Notes: a model not told the origin generated them from the letters alone. 64,000 nt of DNA from JAUNQW01 sp043424615 (GCA_043424615.1 JBHWOX010000018.1:1-64000); one strand, 5' to 3'. Positions 34,612 to 43,398 are shown, numbered from the stretch's first letter. Numbers and translations: made by a program.

Positions 34612-35169
34612 ATGACGTTTTTTTCTCATTTTAAGCCCACCTGGATGGTGGAATCAATTTATAATATTACACCTGCAGAATTGGTTAAATATAATTTTAA
34701 GGGGGTTATGGCTGACTTGGATAATACCCTGGTCGCCTGGAATAACCCTCGTCATGATGACATCACTATCCAGTGGGTGGAACAGATTAAAGGCTTTGGT
34801 ATTCCAGTCGTCATTGTTTCCAACAACCACTCCGACCGTATACGTCCACTAGCTGATGCTTTGGATGTTTCTTTTGTGAGTTCAGCTTTCAAGCCTTTAT
34901 CGCGAGGATTTAAGGAGGGTCAAAAGCACTTAGACCTTCCCAAAAATCAAATTTTGATGGTGGGAGATCAGTTATTGACTGATATTTTTGGTGGAAACTG
35001 CTATGGTTTGGATACTGTTCTGGTTAAGCCTATCGTCCCTACAGATGCGGGAGCCACCCGCTTTAATCGTAAATTTGAATCTTTGATACTGAAAGCTTTA
35101 CTTAAAAATAACCAAGATATGAAATGGAGGCATTCACTGGATGAACCGCTCAAATCCACACATGATTAA
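34612..35169 (+). CDS. yqeG: YqeG-family HAD phosphatase
   Basis: HAD superfamily IIIA phosphatase of unknown substrate. Motif I is ADLDNTLVAWNN, motif II VIVSNN, motif III K with MVGDQLLTDIFGG. It encodes 185 aa. It opens the conserved yqeG-yqeH-yhbY-nadD-yqeK-rsfS-yqeM cluster and overlaps yqeH by 29 nt. Confidence 0.92.
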   Translation: MTFFSHFKPTWMVESIYNITPAELVKYNFKGVMADLDNTLVAWNNPRHDDITIQWVEQIKGFGIPVVIVSNNHSDRIRPLADALDVSFVSSAFKPLSRGFKEGQKHLDLPKNQILMVGDQLLTDIFGGNCYGLDTVLVKPIVPTDAGATRFNRKFESLILKALLKNNQDMKWRHSLDEPLKSTHD

Positions 35170-36262
35170 GTGCATCGGTTGCGGTGCTGTTTTACAGGAT
35201 GAAGATGAAAATAAAGAAGGCTACCTTCCTTCTTCAGCCCTCAAACAAGAAAATGAAGACCGAGACTTATATTGCCAAAGATGTTTTAAACTTCGACATT
35301 ATAATGAATTATTAGATATAGAATTAGATGAAAATCAATATAAAGAGATTTTAAATGAAATTTCTAATCGGCAAGCCTTGATTGTTTTGGTGGTCGACTT
35401 ATTTGATTTTGAAGGAAGTTTTATCCAGGGCATCCAACGTTTTGCCCTCAATAATAAAATAATGATTGTGGGGAATAAATTTGACCTTCTCCCACTATCT
35501 ACCAAAGAATCAAGCATTCGCCAATGGGTCATGAAACGCTCTCATGAACTGGGCGTTCGGCCTGAAAAAATCTTGATTACATCTGCCAAAAAAAGACAGT
35601 ATATTGATGAATTAATGGCAAGCATTGAAGAGCTTCGTCAAGGGCGGGATGTCTACTTCTTAGGGGCATCCAATGTTGGAAAATCTACTCTAATGAATGC
35701 GATTTTATCAGAGAGTATAGGGGAAGAGGCTTTAATTACTAGCTCTTATTTCCCTGGAACTACTCTGGGTAAGATTGAAATTCCTTTGGATGACGGTAGC
35801 TTATTAATAGATACACCTGGGATTATTCAAGATCAGCAGTTGAATTATTATTTGAAAGCCAAAGATTTAAAAGCGATTACCCCTCGCAAAACCATCAAAC
35901 CTAAGTCCTACCAATTAAATGCAGGCCAATCTATTTTATTTGGAGGACTGGGGCGGATGGATTTGGAACAGTGCCCTGATAAATCTTCTGTCGTGATATA
36001 TGTAGCAGAAGGGGTTGATTTGCATCGGACCAAAACAGCAAAGGCAGCTGAGGTGAGTGAGCGTTTAGTCGGTAGGGAGTTGACCCCTCCTCACCGGGTG
36101 GAAGATTTTCAATGGCCACTAAAAGATCACTCTTACAAGCTAAAAGCTGACCAAGACATTTTAATATCTGGTCTGGGCTGGGTCCGCCTGCCCGCCGGAG
36201 TAACGGTTCGAATGTGGGCGCCAGCTCCTGTGAACGTGAATGTCCGACCGCCAATGATTTAA
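35141..36262 (+). CDS. yqeH: Ribosome biogenesis GTPase YqeH
   Basis: Circularly permuted GTPase for 30S assembly. An N-terminal zinc finger (KCIGCG, YCQRC) precedes motifs in permuted order: G4 NKFDLLP, G5 TSAKK, G1 GASNVGKST, then G3 DTPG. It encodes 373 aa. ATG 35141 has GGAGG 10 nt upstream inside yqeG; ATG 35162 lacks a ribosome site. Co-translation with yqeG is likely. Confidence 0.95.
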   Translation: MNRSNPHMIKCIGCGAVLQDEDENKEGYLPSSALKQENEDRDLYCQRCFKLRHYNELLDIELDENQYKEILNEISNRQALIVLVVDLFDFEGSFIQGIQRFALNNKIMIVGNKFDLLPLSTKESSIRQWVMKRSHELGVRPEKILITSAKKRQYIDELMASIEELRQGRDVYFLGASNVGKSTLMNAILSESIGEEALITSSYFPGTTLGKIEIPLDDGSLLIDTPGIIQDQQLNYYLKAKDLKAITPRKTIKPKSYQLNAGQSILFGGLGRMDLEQCPDKSSVVIYVAEGVDLHRTKTAKAAEVSERLVGRELTPPHRVEDFQWPLKDHSYKLKADQDILISGLGWVRLPAGVTVRMWAPAPVNVNVRPPMI

Positions 36263-36280
36263 CGAGAAAGAGATGAAAGA

Positions 36281-36592
36281 ATGAATTTAACTAGTAAACA
36301 AGTGGCTTTCCTAAAAAGTCAGGCTCACCATTTGAATAGTATTTTTCAAATTGGTAAAAATGGTTTGTCAGAAGAACAATTAAGCCAAATTAACGATGCG
36401 CTTGAAAAGAGAGAGTTAATTAAAATTTCTCTCCTGCAAAATACTTTAGAGGATCCTAAAGAAAGTGCTAAAATTATTGCAGACTACTGTGATGCTAATG
36501 TTATTCAAGTCATTGGACGGACCATTGTCTTATTCAAAAAATCATCCCATGAAGAAAACCGTAAGATTTCATTAGAACTGCCCAAAAAATAA
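36281..36592 (+). CDS. yhbY: YhbY/YqeI RNA-binding protein
   Basis: CRM-domain protein associated with pre-50S particles. FQIGKNGLSEEQL and the EKRELIKISLLQN strand are the CRM hallmarks. It encodes 103 aa. It follows yqeH directly; aroE, present between them in Bacillus, is absent here. Confidence 0.93.
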   Translation: MNLTSKQVAFLKSQAHHLNSIFQIGKNGLSEEQLSQINDALEKRELIKISLLQNTLEDPKESAKIIADYCDANVIQVIGRTIVLFKKSSHEENRKISLELPKK

Positions 36593-36620
36593 CGGGTGGA
36601 TTAAACAAAGGAAGATAAAG

Positions 36621-37262
36621 ATGAGTAAACAATCTACAGTAAAATTACAGCCAGCTGAAAGCCAAGTGTTGACTGAAAAACCTAAAGAAAAAATTGGCTT
36701 ACTTGGTGGAACGTTCAATCCGCCACATATCGGTCATCTAGTCATTGCTGACCAAGTCCGTAACCAACTTGGTTTGGAAGAGGTCTGGTTTGTTCCCACC
36801 TCAACGCCACCACATAAAGAAGGTAAAACAACGATTGATGGTGACATGCGGGTGGATATGCTTTTGAGAGCTATCCAAGGGAATTCCTACTTTGACTTAA
36901 ATACTTTGGAAATTGACCGTGGTGGTGTGAGTTATACCTATGACACCATCAAAGAATTGCAAGACCGCCATCCGGATAAAGAATTCTTCTTTATCGTCGG
37001 AGCAGATATGGTCCAAGATCTGCCTAACTGGTATAAAATAGATGAATTAATTGAAATGGTTCAGTTTGTTGGGGTCAATCGCTTAGACTATGAACGGGAA
37101 AGCCAGTATCCCATCATTTGGGTGGATGTGCCGAATGTAGATATATCCTCGACAGAATTAAGACACCGAATTTCCCAAGGAGAAGCGGTGCGTTATTTGA
37201 TTCCAGCTTCGGTGGTAGCTTATATTGTTGAAAACGAGCTTTATCAAAAAGAGGGTGACTAA
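36621..37262 (+). CDS. nadD: Nicotinate-nucleotide adenylyltransferase
   Basis: Forms deamido-NAD from NaMN and ATP. LLGGTFNPPHIGHL is the nucleotidyltransferase H-x-G-H motif and SSTELRHRI the C-terminal ISTxxR-like motif. It encodes 213 aa, including about 24 extra residues before the core. AAGGAAG precedes ATG 36621. The stop shares one base with the yqeK start. Confidence 0.95.
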   Translation: MSKQSTVKLQPAESQVLTEKPKEKIGLLGGTFNPPHIGHLVIADQVRNQLGLEEVWFVPTSTPPHKEGKTTIDGDMRVDMLLRAIQGNSYFDLNTLEIDRGGVSYTYDTIKELQDRHPDKEFFFIVGADMVQDLPNWYKIDELIEMVQFVGVNRLDYERESQYPIIWVDVPNVDISSTELRHRISQGEAVRYLIPASVVAYIVENELYQKEGD

Positions 37263-37867
37263 TGTCTACTTATAGTGATTATATCAATGTCAGCCGGGAG
37301 GAATTAATCCAACTCTTGGCCTCTAAAATGAAGAAAAAGCGTTTTCAACATGTCTTAAGGGTAGAAGAAACAGGCTTGGCCTTAGCGGAACATTACGGCA
37401 TTTCCAAGACTAAAACATCCATCGCTTGCCTTTTACATGACCTCATGAAAAATAATCCGGACGATAGTTCCCGCCAAAGCATTATTTCAAACAATTTACC
37501 TTTGGACTTGTTGGATTACGGCAACGCCATCTGGCACGGTCCTGTTGCTGCTGTTTATGCTGAAAAATCATTAGATGTGACAGACCCTGATATATTGAAT
37601 GCGATTGCCAACCATACGGTAGGTTCAGACCATATGAGCCCTTTGGAACAAGTGGTTTTTGTTGCAGATTATATTGAACCTCAGCGTGATTTTCCGGGAG
37701 TTGAAAAAGCTCGGGAATTAGCTAAAAAAGATTTGGCTTTGGTGGTTGGTTTTGCTAGTCGTGAAACCATCAAACATTTGTTAGCTCAAAATCAGCGCAT
37801 TTACCCACAGACTATCCATACTTATAATATGTATTCAACCTTATTAGGGGAGGAATTGAATGACTAA
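37262..37867 (+). CDS. yqeK: YqeK HD-domain phosphohydrolase
   Basis: HD-domain protein; family members hydrolyse diadenosine tetraphosphate. RFQHVLRVEE supplies the first His, LLHDLMKN the HD pair, and VFVADYIEP the downstream Asp. It encodes 201 aa. It overlaps nadD by 1 nt and rsfS by 8 nt, so translation is coupled through the cluster. Confidence 0.93.
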   Translation: MSTYSDYINVSREELIQLLASKMKKKRFQHVLRVEETGLALAEHYGISKTKTSIACLLHDLMKNNPDDSSRQSIISNNLPLDLLDYGNAIWHGPVAAVYAEKSLDVTDPDILNAIANHTVGSDHMSPLEQVVFVADYIEPQRDFPGVEKARELAKKDLALVVGFASRETIKHLLAQNQRIYPQTIHTYNMYSTLLGEELND

Positions 37868-38225
37868 AACACCTGAAGAAATTCTAGAATTCGTTGTCAA
37901 AACGTCCGATGACCGTCAAGCTGAAGACATTGTCGTTTTAGATGTTGAAGGGATATCCATCCTAGCTGATTATTTTGTCATCATGAATGGAGGTTCTAGC
38001 CGGCAAAATCGGGCCATCACGAATACTTTGATCCAAGAGGCTGAGAAGGAAGGCATTCACATTCGTCAAGTGGAAGGGAAAGATTCAAAATCTTGGACCC
38101 TTATTGATTTAGGGGATGTCATCGTCCATATCTTTTCTAAAGAGGACCGTGAATTTTATAATTTAGAAAAATTATGGTCGGATGCTCCTATGATGAATGT
38201 CCACCAGATTTTAGAGGCAGACTAA
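37860..38225 (+). CDS. rsfS: Ribosomal silencing factor RsfS
   Basis: Binds L14 on free 50S subunits and blocks subunit joining under nutrient limitation. AEDIVVLDVEGIS, SSRQNRAI and the C-terminal DLGDVIVHIFSKEDREFYNLEKLW segment typify the family. It encodes 121 aa. The stop TAA overlaps the next ATG by one base. Confidence 0.95.
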   Translation: MTKTPEEILEFVVKTSDDRQAEDIVVLDVEGISILADYFVIMNGGSSRQNRAITNTLIQEAEKEGIHIRQVEGKDSKSWTLIDLGDVIVHIFSKEDREFYNLEKLWSDAPMMNVHQILEAD

Positions 38226-38947
38226 TGAATTTTGAAAGTGTTTATGATTTTTTAATGGATGAAGAGGTTTATGAACAGTGGTTTTCTTATGCCTCTTCAT
38301 TTTTTAATCGCCAAGATGGTCCTTTATTGGATTTAGCCTGCGGTAGTGGCGCTTTGACTTTAAGATTAGCGTCAGCCGGCTTCGACATGATTGGCCTGGA
38401 TCTCTCAGAAGCCATGCTTAGCCAAGCTCAAATGGCAGCCCAAGACCAACAGCTCTCCTTGCCATTCATTCAAGGCGATATGCGTGATCTCTCTGCCCTA
38501 ACTAGAGTGGCAGGGGTCTTATGCAGTTTGGATGCTCTCTGTTATTTACCTTATTTAGAAGATGTTCTAATGGTTTTTGAACAAGTCTATGATCTTTTAG
38601 ATGAAGGAGCCTATTTCTTATTTGATGTCCATAGCACCCATAAAATGGAAGAAACCTTTTATTCTTACCACTACAATTATGCAGCAGAAGATTGGGTGTT
38701 CACCTGGGAATCTTTCCAGGCCGATGAAGAATATTCGGTGATTCATCAATTGGATTTATTTAATAAGGAAGATGACGGGTCGTATCAACGCCTGTCTCGG
38801 GATGTCTACCAGTGGACACATCCCTATGAGCGTTACCTTCAATTACTCAAGCATGTCGGTTTTCAGGATATTAACATCAGCAGTGACTTTGGCAAGTCAG
38901 ATGATTTGTCTCAAGCAGAGCGCTGGTTCTTTGCTTGCCAGAAATAG
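38225..38947 (+). CDS. yqeM: YqeM-type class I SAM methyltransferase
   Basis: Predicted SAM-dependent methyltransferase of unknown substrate. Motif I DLACGSGALTLRLA and motif II GLDLSEAML are clear. It encodes 240 aa. ATG 38225 overlaps the rsfS stop and matches the family N-terminus (FxxVYDFLMD); an ATG at 38174 is inside rsfS. Last gene of the yqe block before tmcAL. Confidence 0.9.
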   Translation: MNFESVYDFLMDEEVYEQWFSYASSFFNRQDGPLLDLACGSGALTLRLASAGFDMIGLDLSEAMLSQAQMAAQDQQLSLPFIQGDMRDLSALTRVAGVLCSLDALCYLPYLEDVLMVFEQVYDLLDEGAYFLFDVHSTHKMEETFYSYHYNYAAEDWVFTWESFQADEEYSVIHQLDLFNKEDDGSYQRLSRDVYQWTHPYERYLQLLKHVGFQDINISSDFGKSDDLSQAERWFFACQK

Positions 38948-38958
38948 AGGTAGATGAT

Positions 38959-40158
38959 GTGAAAGCTTTAGGTATTATTGCTGAATATAACCCCTTCCAT
39001 AAGGGGCACGCCTACCATATCGAGCAGTCGAAAAAACGTTCGGGCTGTGATGTGGTGGTTGTGGCTATGTCGGGGAATTTTGTTCAAAGAGGCGAACCAG
39101 CTCTGATTGAAAAGTGGACCCGGGCGCGAATGGCTATGCAAGCGGGGGCAGATTTGATCGTTGAGCTTCCTTTTGCTTTTGCTTGCCAGTCAGCGGAGAT
39201 TTTTGCGGCTGGCGGTGTTCAGCTCTTATCTTCTTTAGCTTGTCAAATCCTCTCGTTTGCCAGTGAAAACGGGACAACAGACGATTTTAATAATTTAGGA
39301 AAATGGTTGTGGCAGGAAGAAGAGCACTTAGCCTTGTCATTGAAAAAACAACAAGATTATCAGCTATCTTACGCCCAGCAAATGTCCCAACTTATCCAGC
39401 AGAATTTACCAGCGGAAAGCTCACCGCTGGATTGGAAGCAGGCCAATAACTTTTTAGGCTTGCTCTATAGCCGTGAGAATGCTCACTTATCTCAACCGAT
39501 GAAGTTACTCAGGATTCAACGCCAAGAAGCCTCTCACCAAGACCAAAGTTTTTCGCCCAGCCAGTCTTATGCTTCAGCAAGTGCGATTCGGCGGGCAGTG
39601 GTGGAGGGTCAGCAGTTCAAGGACCTTGATGGGGTGATGTTTTCCAATCAAGCCGAGACTCTGCTATCTTCTTCATGGACGGATTGGGAAAAAGCCTATC
39701 CTTTCCTTTATTATCAAATATTGAGTCAGGGAATAAGCGGACTGGCTCAGATTTATCAGATGACAGAAGGGTTAGAATATCGCTTGTGGGAAAAAGCCAA
39801 AAAGACTGAATCTTTTACTGAATTGATGCAGGCCTTGAAGACCAAGCGTTATGTATGGACTCGTTTGCAGCGCTTGTTGATTTATGTTTTATTAAATATA
39901 AAAAAAGAAGACATGCTAGCTGAGCTTGATGAAGGCCTTAAAGTCTGCCGACTTTTAGCCATGAATAAGCAAGGCCGAGCCTATCTGAAAGAATTGAAGG
40001 AAAAAAGTCCAAGCATTCAATGGGTCAGTAATTTAAATCAGTCTAATGCTGCTAACTTTTCAATGGATATAAAAGCGGGAGATATTTATCGGCTATTACA
40101 CGATTTTGATATTGAAGCTCAAGATTTTTATCGCTTTCCTCATATGAAAGATAATTAA
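38959..40158 (+). CDS. tmcAL: tRNA(Met) cytidine acetate ligase TmcAL
   Basis: ATP-dependent acetylation of the wobble C34 in elongator tRNA-Met. IIAEYNPFHKGHAYH carries the nucleotidyltransferase HxGH motif; MSGNFVQRGEP and SASAIRRAV complete the active site. It encodes 399 aa. The start is GTG 38959 with AGAGG 8 nt upstream; nearby ATGs are out of frame. A longer in-frame TTG at 38935 is inside yqeM. Confidence 0.94.
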   Translation: MKALGIIAEYNPFHKGHAYHIEQSKKRSGCDVVVVAMSGNFVQRGEPALIEKWTRARMAMQAGADLIVELPFAFACQSAEIFAAGGVQLLSSLACQILSFASENGTTDDFNNLGKWLWQEEEHLALSLKKQQDYQLSYAQQMSQLIQQNLPAESSPLDWKQANNFLGLLYSRENAHLSQPMKLLRIQRQEASHQDQSFSPSQSYASASAIRRAVVEGQQFKDLDGVMFSNQAETLLSSSWTDWEKAYPFLYYQILSQGISGLAQIYQMTEGLEYRLWEKAKKTESFTELMQALKTKRYVWTRLQRLLIYVLLNIKKEDMLAELDEGLKVCRLLAMNKQGRAYLKELKEKSPSIQWVSNLNQSNAANFSMDIKAGDIYRLLHDFDIEAQDFYRFPHMKDN

Positions 40159-40170
40159 GGCTGCCGTTTA

Positions 40171-40199
40171 TTGACAAAGATTGATGAGGATAGTATAAT
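40171..40199 (+). promoter_or_regulatory. Consensus promoter of yceD-rpmF
   Basis: Perfect TTGACA (40171-40176) and TATAAT (40194-40199) with the ideal 17-bp spacer, matching a ribosomal protein operon. Confidence 0.88.
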
Positions 40200-40226
40200 T
40201 ACGGTGGTTTTTTAGGAGTGTGAGAA

Positions 40227-40787
40227 ATGAAAACAATCTGGAATTTGGATGAACTCGTTCCTTATCAGAACGAACCCATGCCTATTTCTGGACACATTGA
40301 TTTAGAAGAAAAATTAGTTGATGCGAGTCAACGTATTATAGCGGCTGAGCCGACACTAATTGACGGCTATTTCTTCTATAGTCCTGACTTGGATGAATAT
40401 CAACTATCCATGCAAGCTCAGACAGATCTTGTTTTACCATCAACACGATCATTAAAACCAGTTGCTTATCAGCAAGATATTCATATTAATGAGATTTACC
40501 TAGCTCCTAACCGCCAAGAATTATTGGAAAATTATGAAAATGAGGATCCAGTTTTTCTTTTGGAGGATTATAGGATTGACATTTCAGATATCTTGTTAGA
40601 AAATATAATTCTGGCTTTACCTAGCCAAGTTTTAACAGACGAAGAGCGAGAGGGGCAGGAAATGCCTCATGGTAAAGATTGGCAAGTCTTATCAGAAAAA
40701 GATTTTGAAGCGTCTCAGAATAAACAAAGACAAGAACATTCACCTTTTAACCAATTAAAAGGTCTGTTCGATGATGAAGACGCGTAA
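40227..40787 (+). CDS. yceD: YceD family (DUF177) protein
   Basis: Protein linked to 23S rRNA accumulation; role not biochemically defined in Firmicutes. WNLDELVPYQNEPMP at the N-terminus, a GYFFYSPDLDEYQL strand and the metal-free DUF177 core with EDYRIDISDILLENIILALP are characteristic. It encodes 186 aa. It is immediately upstream of rpmF, the conserved order. Confidence 0.9.
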   Translation: MKTIWNLDELVPYQNEPMPISGHIDLEEKLVDASQRIIAAEPTLIDGYFFYSPDLDEYQLSMQAQTDLVLPSTRSLKPVAYQQDIHINEIYLAPNRQELLENYENEDPVFLLEDYRIDISDILLENIILALPSQVLTDEEREGQEMPHGKDWQVLSEKDFEASQNKQRQEHSPFNQLKGLFDDEDA

Positions 40788-40816
40788 TGTATTAGCATGA
40801 TTAGGGGGTGTTTTTC

Positions 40817-40990
40817 GTGGCAGTACCAAAAAGAAGAACGTCTAAAACAGTTAAAAGACAAAGACGTACACATAAAAAATTATCAGCACCAAACATGACC
40901 GTTTGCTCTAACTGTGGTGAAATGAAACGTAACCATCATGTCTGTGCAAAATGTGGTTTTTATGCTGGTAAAGAAGTTGTTGAACAATAA
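40817..40990 (+). CDS. rpmF: 50S ribosomal protein L32
   Basis: A 57-aa large-subunit protein starting MAVPKRRTSK. It retains four zinc cysteines (CSNC and CAKC), so this is the zinc-binding form rather than the zinc-free paralogue. The start is GTG 40817, with GGGGGTG about 7 nt upstream; an in-frame GTG at 40808 overlaps that ribosome site. Confidence 0.96.
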   Translation: MAVPKRRTSKTVKRQRRTHKKLSAPNMTVCSNCGEMKRNHHVCAKCGFYAGKEVVEQ

Positions 40991-40997
40991 AGCTTTT

Positions 40998-41034
40998 AAA
41001 AACCTTTTGTCTCTTGCAAAAGGTTTTTTATTTT
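40998..41034 (+). terminator. rpmF terminator
   Basis: Stem AAAAACCTTTTG/CAAAAGGTTTTT, 7-nt loop, then TTATTTT. Confidence 0.9.
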
Positions 41035-41061
41035 AAATAGCTGGAAAGGGGGAGGCCAATC

Positions 41062-41445
41062 GTGAATTGGGGAGCTATAAAGTTTTTTGTCCTGATGATT
41101 CTTATATTTATTCTTCCTCTCGTCCTGATGTGGTATGGATCGGCCGCTGTGAGTCGGAATATGGCTCAAGCTGGACATCGTTTAAAACTCATTGACCTCA
41201 TGACCATCTATTTTGTCATGAGCATCCATATTTTTTCTGAAGAATTGATGGGACAAACGGCTTTGCCTTATCTTTTTATTTTCATTTCAATCATCGGCAT
41301 CCTGCTGGCCAGTCTTTTTAATTATTATAACTCTACTTTTCCTTTTGCTCATTTTTTTAAGGTGTTTTGGCGTCTTTTGGACTTAATGTTACTGGCTGGC
41401 CATTTCATTTTCGGCTTAGCTTTTTTAATCACCTACTGGTTTTAA
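41062..41445 (+). CDS. DUF3397-like small membrane protein
   Basis: A 127-aa protein with four hydrophobic segments (residues about 7-25, 45-58, 68-85, 105-125). The position between rpmF and mraZ and the overall pattern fit DUF3397, a membrane family of unknown function found at this locus in Firmicutes. AAAGGGGGAGG precedes the ATG. Confidence 0.75.
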   Translation: MNWGAIKFFVLMILIFILPLVLMWYGSAAVSRNMAQAGHRLKLIDLMTIYFVMSIHIFSEELMGQTALPYLFIFISIIGILLASLFNYYNSTFPFAHFFKVFWRLLDLMLLAGHFIFGLAFLITYWF

Positions 41446-41466
41446 TTAGAATAGACGACGATATTT

Positions 41467-41497
41467 ATAAGCTTCCCTAGTGGAGCTTATTTTTTTA
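41467..41497 (+). terminator. Terminator before mraZ
   Basis: ATAAGCT-CC pairs with GGAGCTTAT with a one-base bulge; seven T follow. It insulates the dcw cluster from upstream transcription. Confidence 0.72.
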
Positions 41498-41511
41498 CTC
41501 TTTTTTTGATT

Positions 41512-41562
41512 AAAGTGGAGGAATGTGGGGGAATGTGGTAGACTACAAGCAAGAAGTGGAGG
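41512..41562 (+). promoter_or_regulatory. MraZ-type operator repeats and mraZ promoter
   Basis: Three head-to-tail 10-bp units lie at 41512-41521, 41522-41531 and 41532-41541, each AAWGTGG plus three bases; a fourth GTGGAGG is at 41556-41562. The third unit overlaps an extended -10 (TGGTAGACT, -10 at 41539-41544). This matches the phased repeats bound by MraZ at dcw promoters, so autorepression is expected. Confidence 0.78.
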
Positions 41563-41577
41563 AATGAAGGTGTAGAC

Positions 41578-42009
41578 ATGCTGCTTGGAGAATTCCAACA
41601 TAATATTGATCAAAAAGGGCGCCTAATTATTCCCTCAAAATTTAGAGGGGATTTGGGCGAACGCTTTATTGTGACACGCGGCTTAGACGGGTGTCTTTTT
41701 GGCTATCCCATGGCAGGTTGGCAAAACTTGGAAGAAAAACTAAAAGATCTCCCTCTTGCTAAAAAAGAATCCCGAGCCTTTGCTCGATTTTTCTATTCGG
41801 GGGCCACTGAGTGTGAATTAGACAAGCAAGGCCGGGTCAATATTCCTCAAACTTTAATTGATTATGCTCAACTTGAAAAAGAATGTATGTGCGTCGGGGT
41901 ATGTAATCGCTTTGAGATTTGGTCAAGAGAACGTTGGCAAGATTTCACCGACCTTACGGCTGAAAACTTCGATGCGATTGCAGAAAATATGATTGATTTT
42001 GGCTTCTAA
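41578..42009 (+). CDS. mraZ: Transcriptional regulator MraZ
   Basis: AbrB-fold DNA-binding regulator of the dcw operon. The two SpoVT/AbrB-like repeats are visible: FQHNIDQKGRLIIPSKFR near the start and CELDKQGRVNIPQTL in the middle (both with the D-x-K/Q-GR core). It encodes 143 aa. GAAGGTG is the ribosome site. First gene of the division cluster, preceded by its own repeat operator. Confidence 0.97.
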   Translation: MLLGEFQHNIDQKGRLIIPSKFRGDLGERFIVTRGLDGCLFGYPMAGWQNLEEKLKDLPLAKKESRAFARFFYSGATECELDKQGRVNIPQTLIDYAQLEKECMCVGVCNRFEIWSRERWQDFTDLTAENFDAIAENMIDFGF

Positions 42010-42023
42010 TGGAGGAGTATCAC

Positions 42024-42977
42024 ATGCAAGAATTTAACCATATTACTGTTCTATTAGATGAAGCAGTAGACGGATTAAACATAAAAAATGACGGGATTTA
42101 TGTGGACGCTACACTTGGTGGCGCCGGCCACAGCAAAAAAATTGCCCAACAACTGAGTGATGGCGGTATTTTATTTGCTTTTGACCAAGATGAAAAAGCC
42201 ATTCAGCATGCCGATCAAGTCTTGCATGATGAATTGGAAAAAGGCAAAGTAACCCTTGTTCAAGATAATTTTAGAAATTTAAAAGACACTATGAATTACT
42301 TTGGTGTGGAAAAAATCGATGGTATTTTATATGACTTGGGAGTTTCTTCCCCTCAACTGGATGAAGCCGAGCGTGGGTTTTCCTACCAGCAGAACGCTCC
42401 TTTGGATATGAGAATGGACACGTCCCAGGAGTTGACGGCTCGAGATATCGTTAATGATTGGTCTTTTAATGACTTAGTACGAATTTTTAATCGATATGGC
42501 GAGGAAAAGTTTTCTAAACGAATTGCCCGAGTGATTGAAGACCGACGTCAAGAGAGCGCCATTGAGACAACTTTTGAATTAGTGGACTGTATAAAAGAAG
42601 GGATTCCAGCTGCTACTCGACGAACCGGTGGGCATCCAGCCAAACGAGTTTTCCAGGCACTAAGGATTGCGGTGAATGACGAATTGGGCGCTTTGGAAAG
42701 TTCATTGGAGCAGGCCCTCGACCTTCTAGCTGTGGGTGGACGAATATCAGCCATTAGCTTTCATTCTCTTGAAGATCGGATGATTAAGACTATATTTAAA
42801 GAATACTCACAAGCCCCTCAGGTTCCTGCGGATATGCCACTTTTACCTGACCAGTTACCTCAAGCAAATTATAAGTTGGTGAATCGCAAAGCAATTACTC
42901 CTTCTGAAAAAGAAGTCGCAGGCAACAACCGCTCACGTTCGGCTAAATTAAGAATTATTGAACGAACTGGAGCTTAG
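42024..42977 (+). CDS. rsmH: 16S rRNA m4C1402 methyltransferase RsmH
   Basis: N4-methylates C1402 in the 30S P-site. ITVLLDEAVDGL, DATLGGAGHS (SAM motif I) and FDQDEKAI are typical, with SFHSLEDRMIK near the C-terminus. It encodes 317 aa. ATG 42024 has GGAGG 8 nt upstream; the ATG at 42009 overlaps the mraZ stop and lies before that site. Confidence 0.96.
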   Translation: MQEFNHITVLLDEAVDGLNIKNDGIYVDATLGGAGHSKKIAQQLSDGGILFAFDQDEKAIQHADQVLHDELEKGKVTLVQDNFRNLKDTMNYFGVEKIDGILYDLGVSSPQLDEAERGFSYQQNAPLDMRMDTSQELTARDIVNDWSFNDLVRIFNRYGEEKFSKRIARVIEDRRQESAIETTFELVDCIKEGIPAATRRTGGHPAKRVFQALRIAVNDELGALESSLEQALDLLAVGGRISAISFHSLEDRMIKTIFKEYSQAPQVPADMPLLPDQLPQANYKLVNRKAITPSEKEVAGNNRSRSAKLRIIERTGA

Positions 42978-42990
42978 AAAGGATAACAGC

Positions 42991-43398
42991 ATGGCAGCAA
43001 ATGAAGAAATTCAATACCAATACCCCGGGGAAACAATATACAAGCAAGACAAAGTCATTCCTCTTCAGCAGCCGACGAGGACAGCTGTAAAACAAAAAGC
43101 GAGCACACAAAGCACTCGCCGCAGCCTGGTTTGGACTAAGCTGGAAAAAATATTAGCTGGTATAGCGGCTTTTGTTTTTATTTCTTGCTCAATATTTACC
43201 GTTTATACTACTAATCAAGTCAATCATTTAAATCGTCAAATCCAAAATGTGGAAAGACAAAGAGCAGAAACTGAAATTGCCAATGAAAATTTAAAACAAA
43301 ATGCTCATGAACTCTCTCAATATGAACGCGTAAAAGAAATTGCAGAGAAAAATGGTTTGGAATTTAATGATGAAAATGTAAGGAACATTAGCCGATGA
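42991..43398 (+). CDS. ftsL: Cell division protein FtsL
   Basis: Bitopic septal protein forming a complex with DivIB/FtsQ and DivIC/FtsB. A 50-residue cytoplasmic N-terminus, one membrane helix (ILAGIAAFVFISCSIFTVY, about residues 53-71) and an extracytoplasmic leucine-zipper coiled coil follow. It encodes 135 aa from ATG 42991 (AAAGGATAAC upstream). The stop overlaps the PBP start by 4 nt. Confidence 0.9.
   Translation: MAANEEIQYQYPGETIYKQDKVIPLQQPTRTAVKQKASTQSTRRSLVWTKLEKILAGIAAFVFISCSIFTVYTTNQVNHLNRQIQNVERQRAETEIANENLKQNAHELSQYERVKEIAEKNGLEFNDENVRNISR

Noticed and set aside
35931..36254. 107-aa minus-strand frame inside yqeH
   Set aside because: Lies fully within yqeH and has no ribosome site or known motif.
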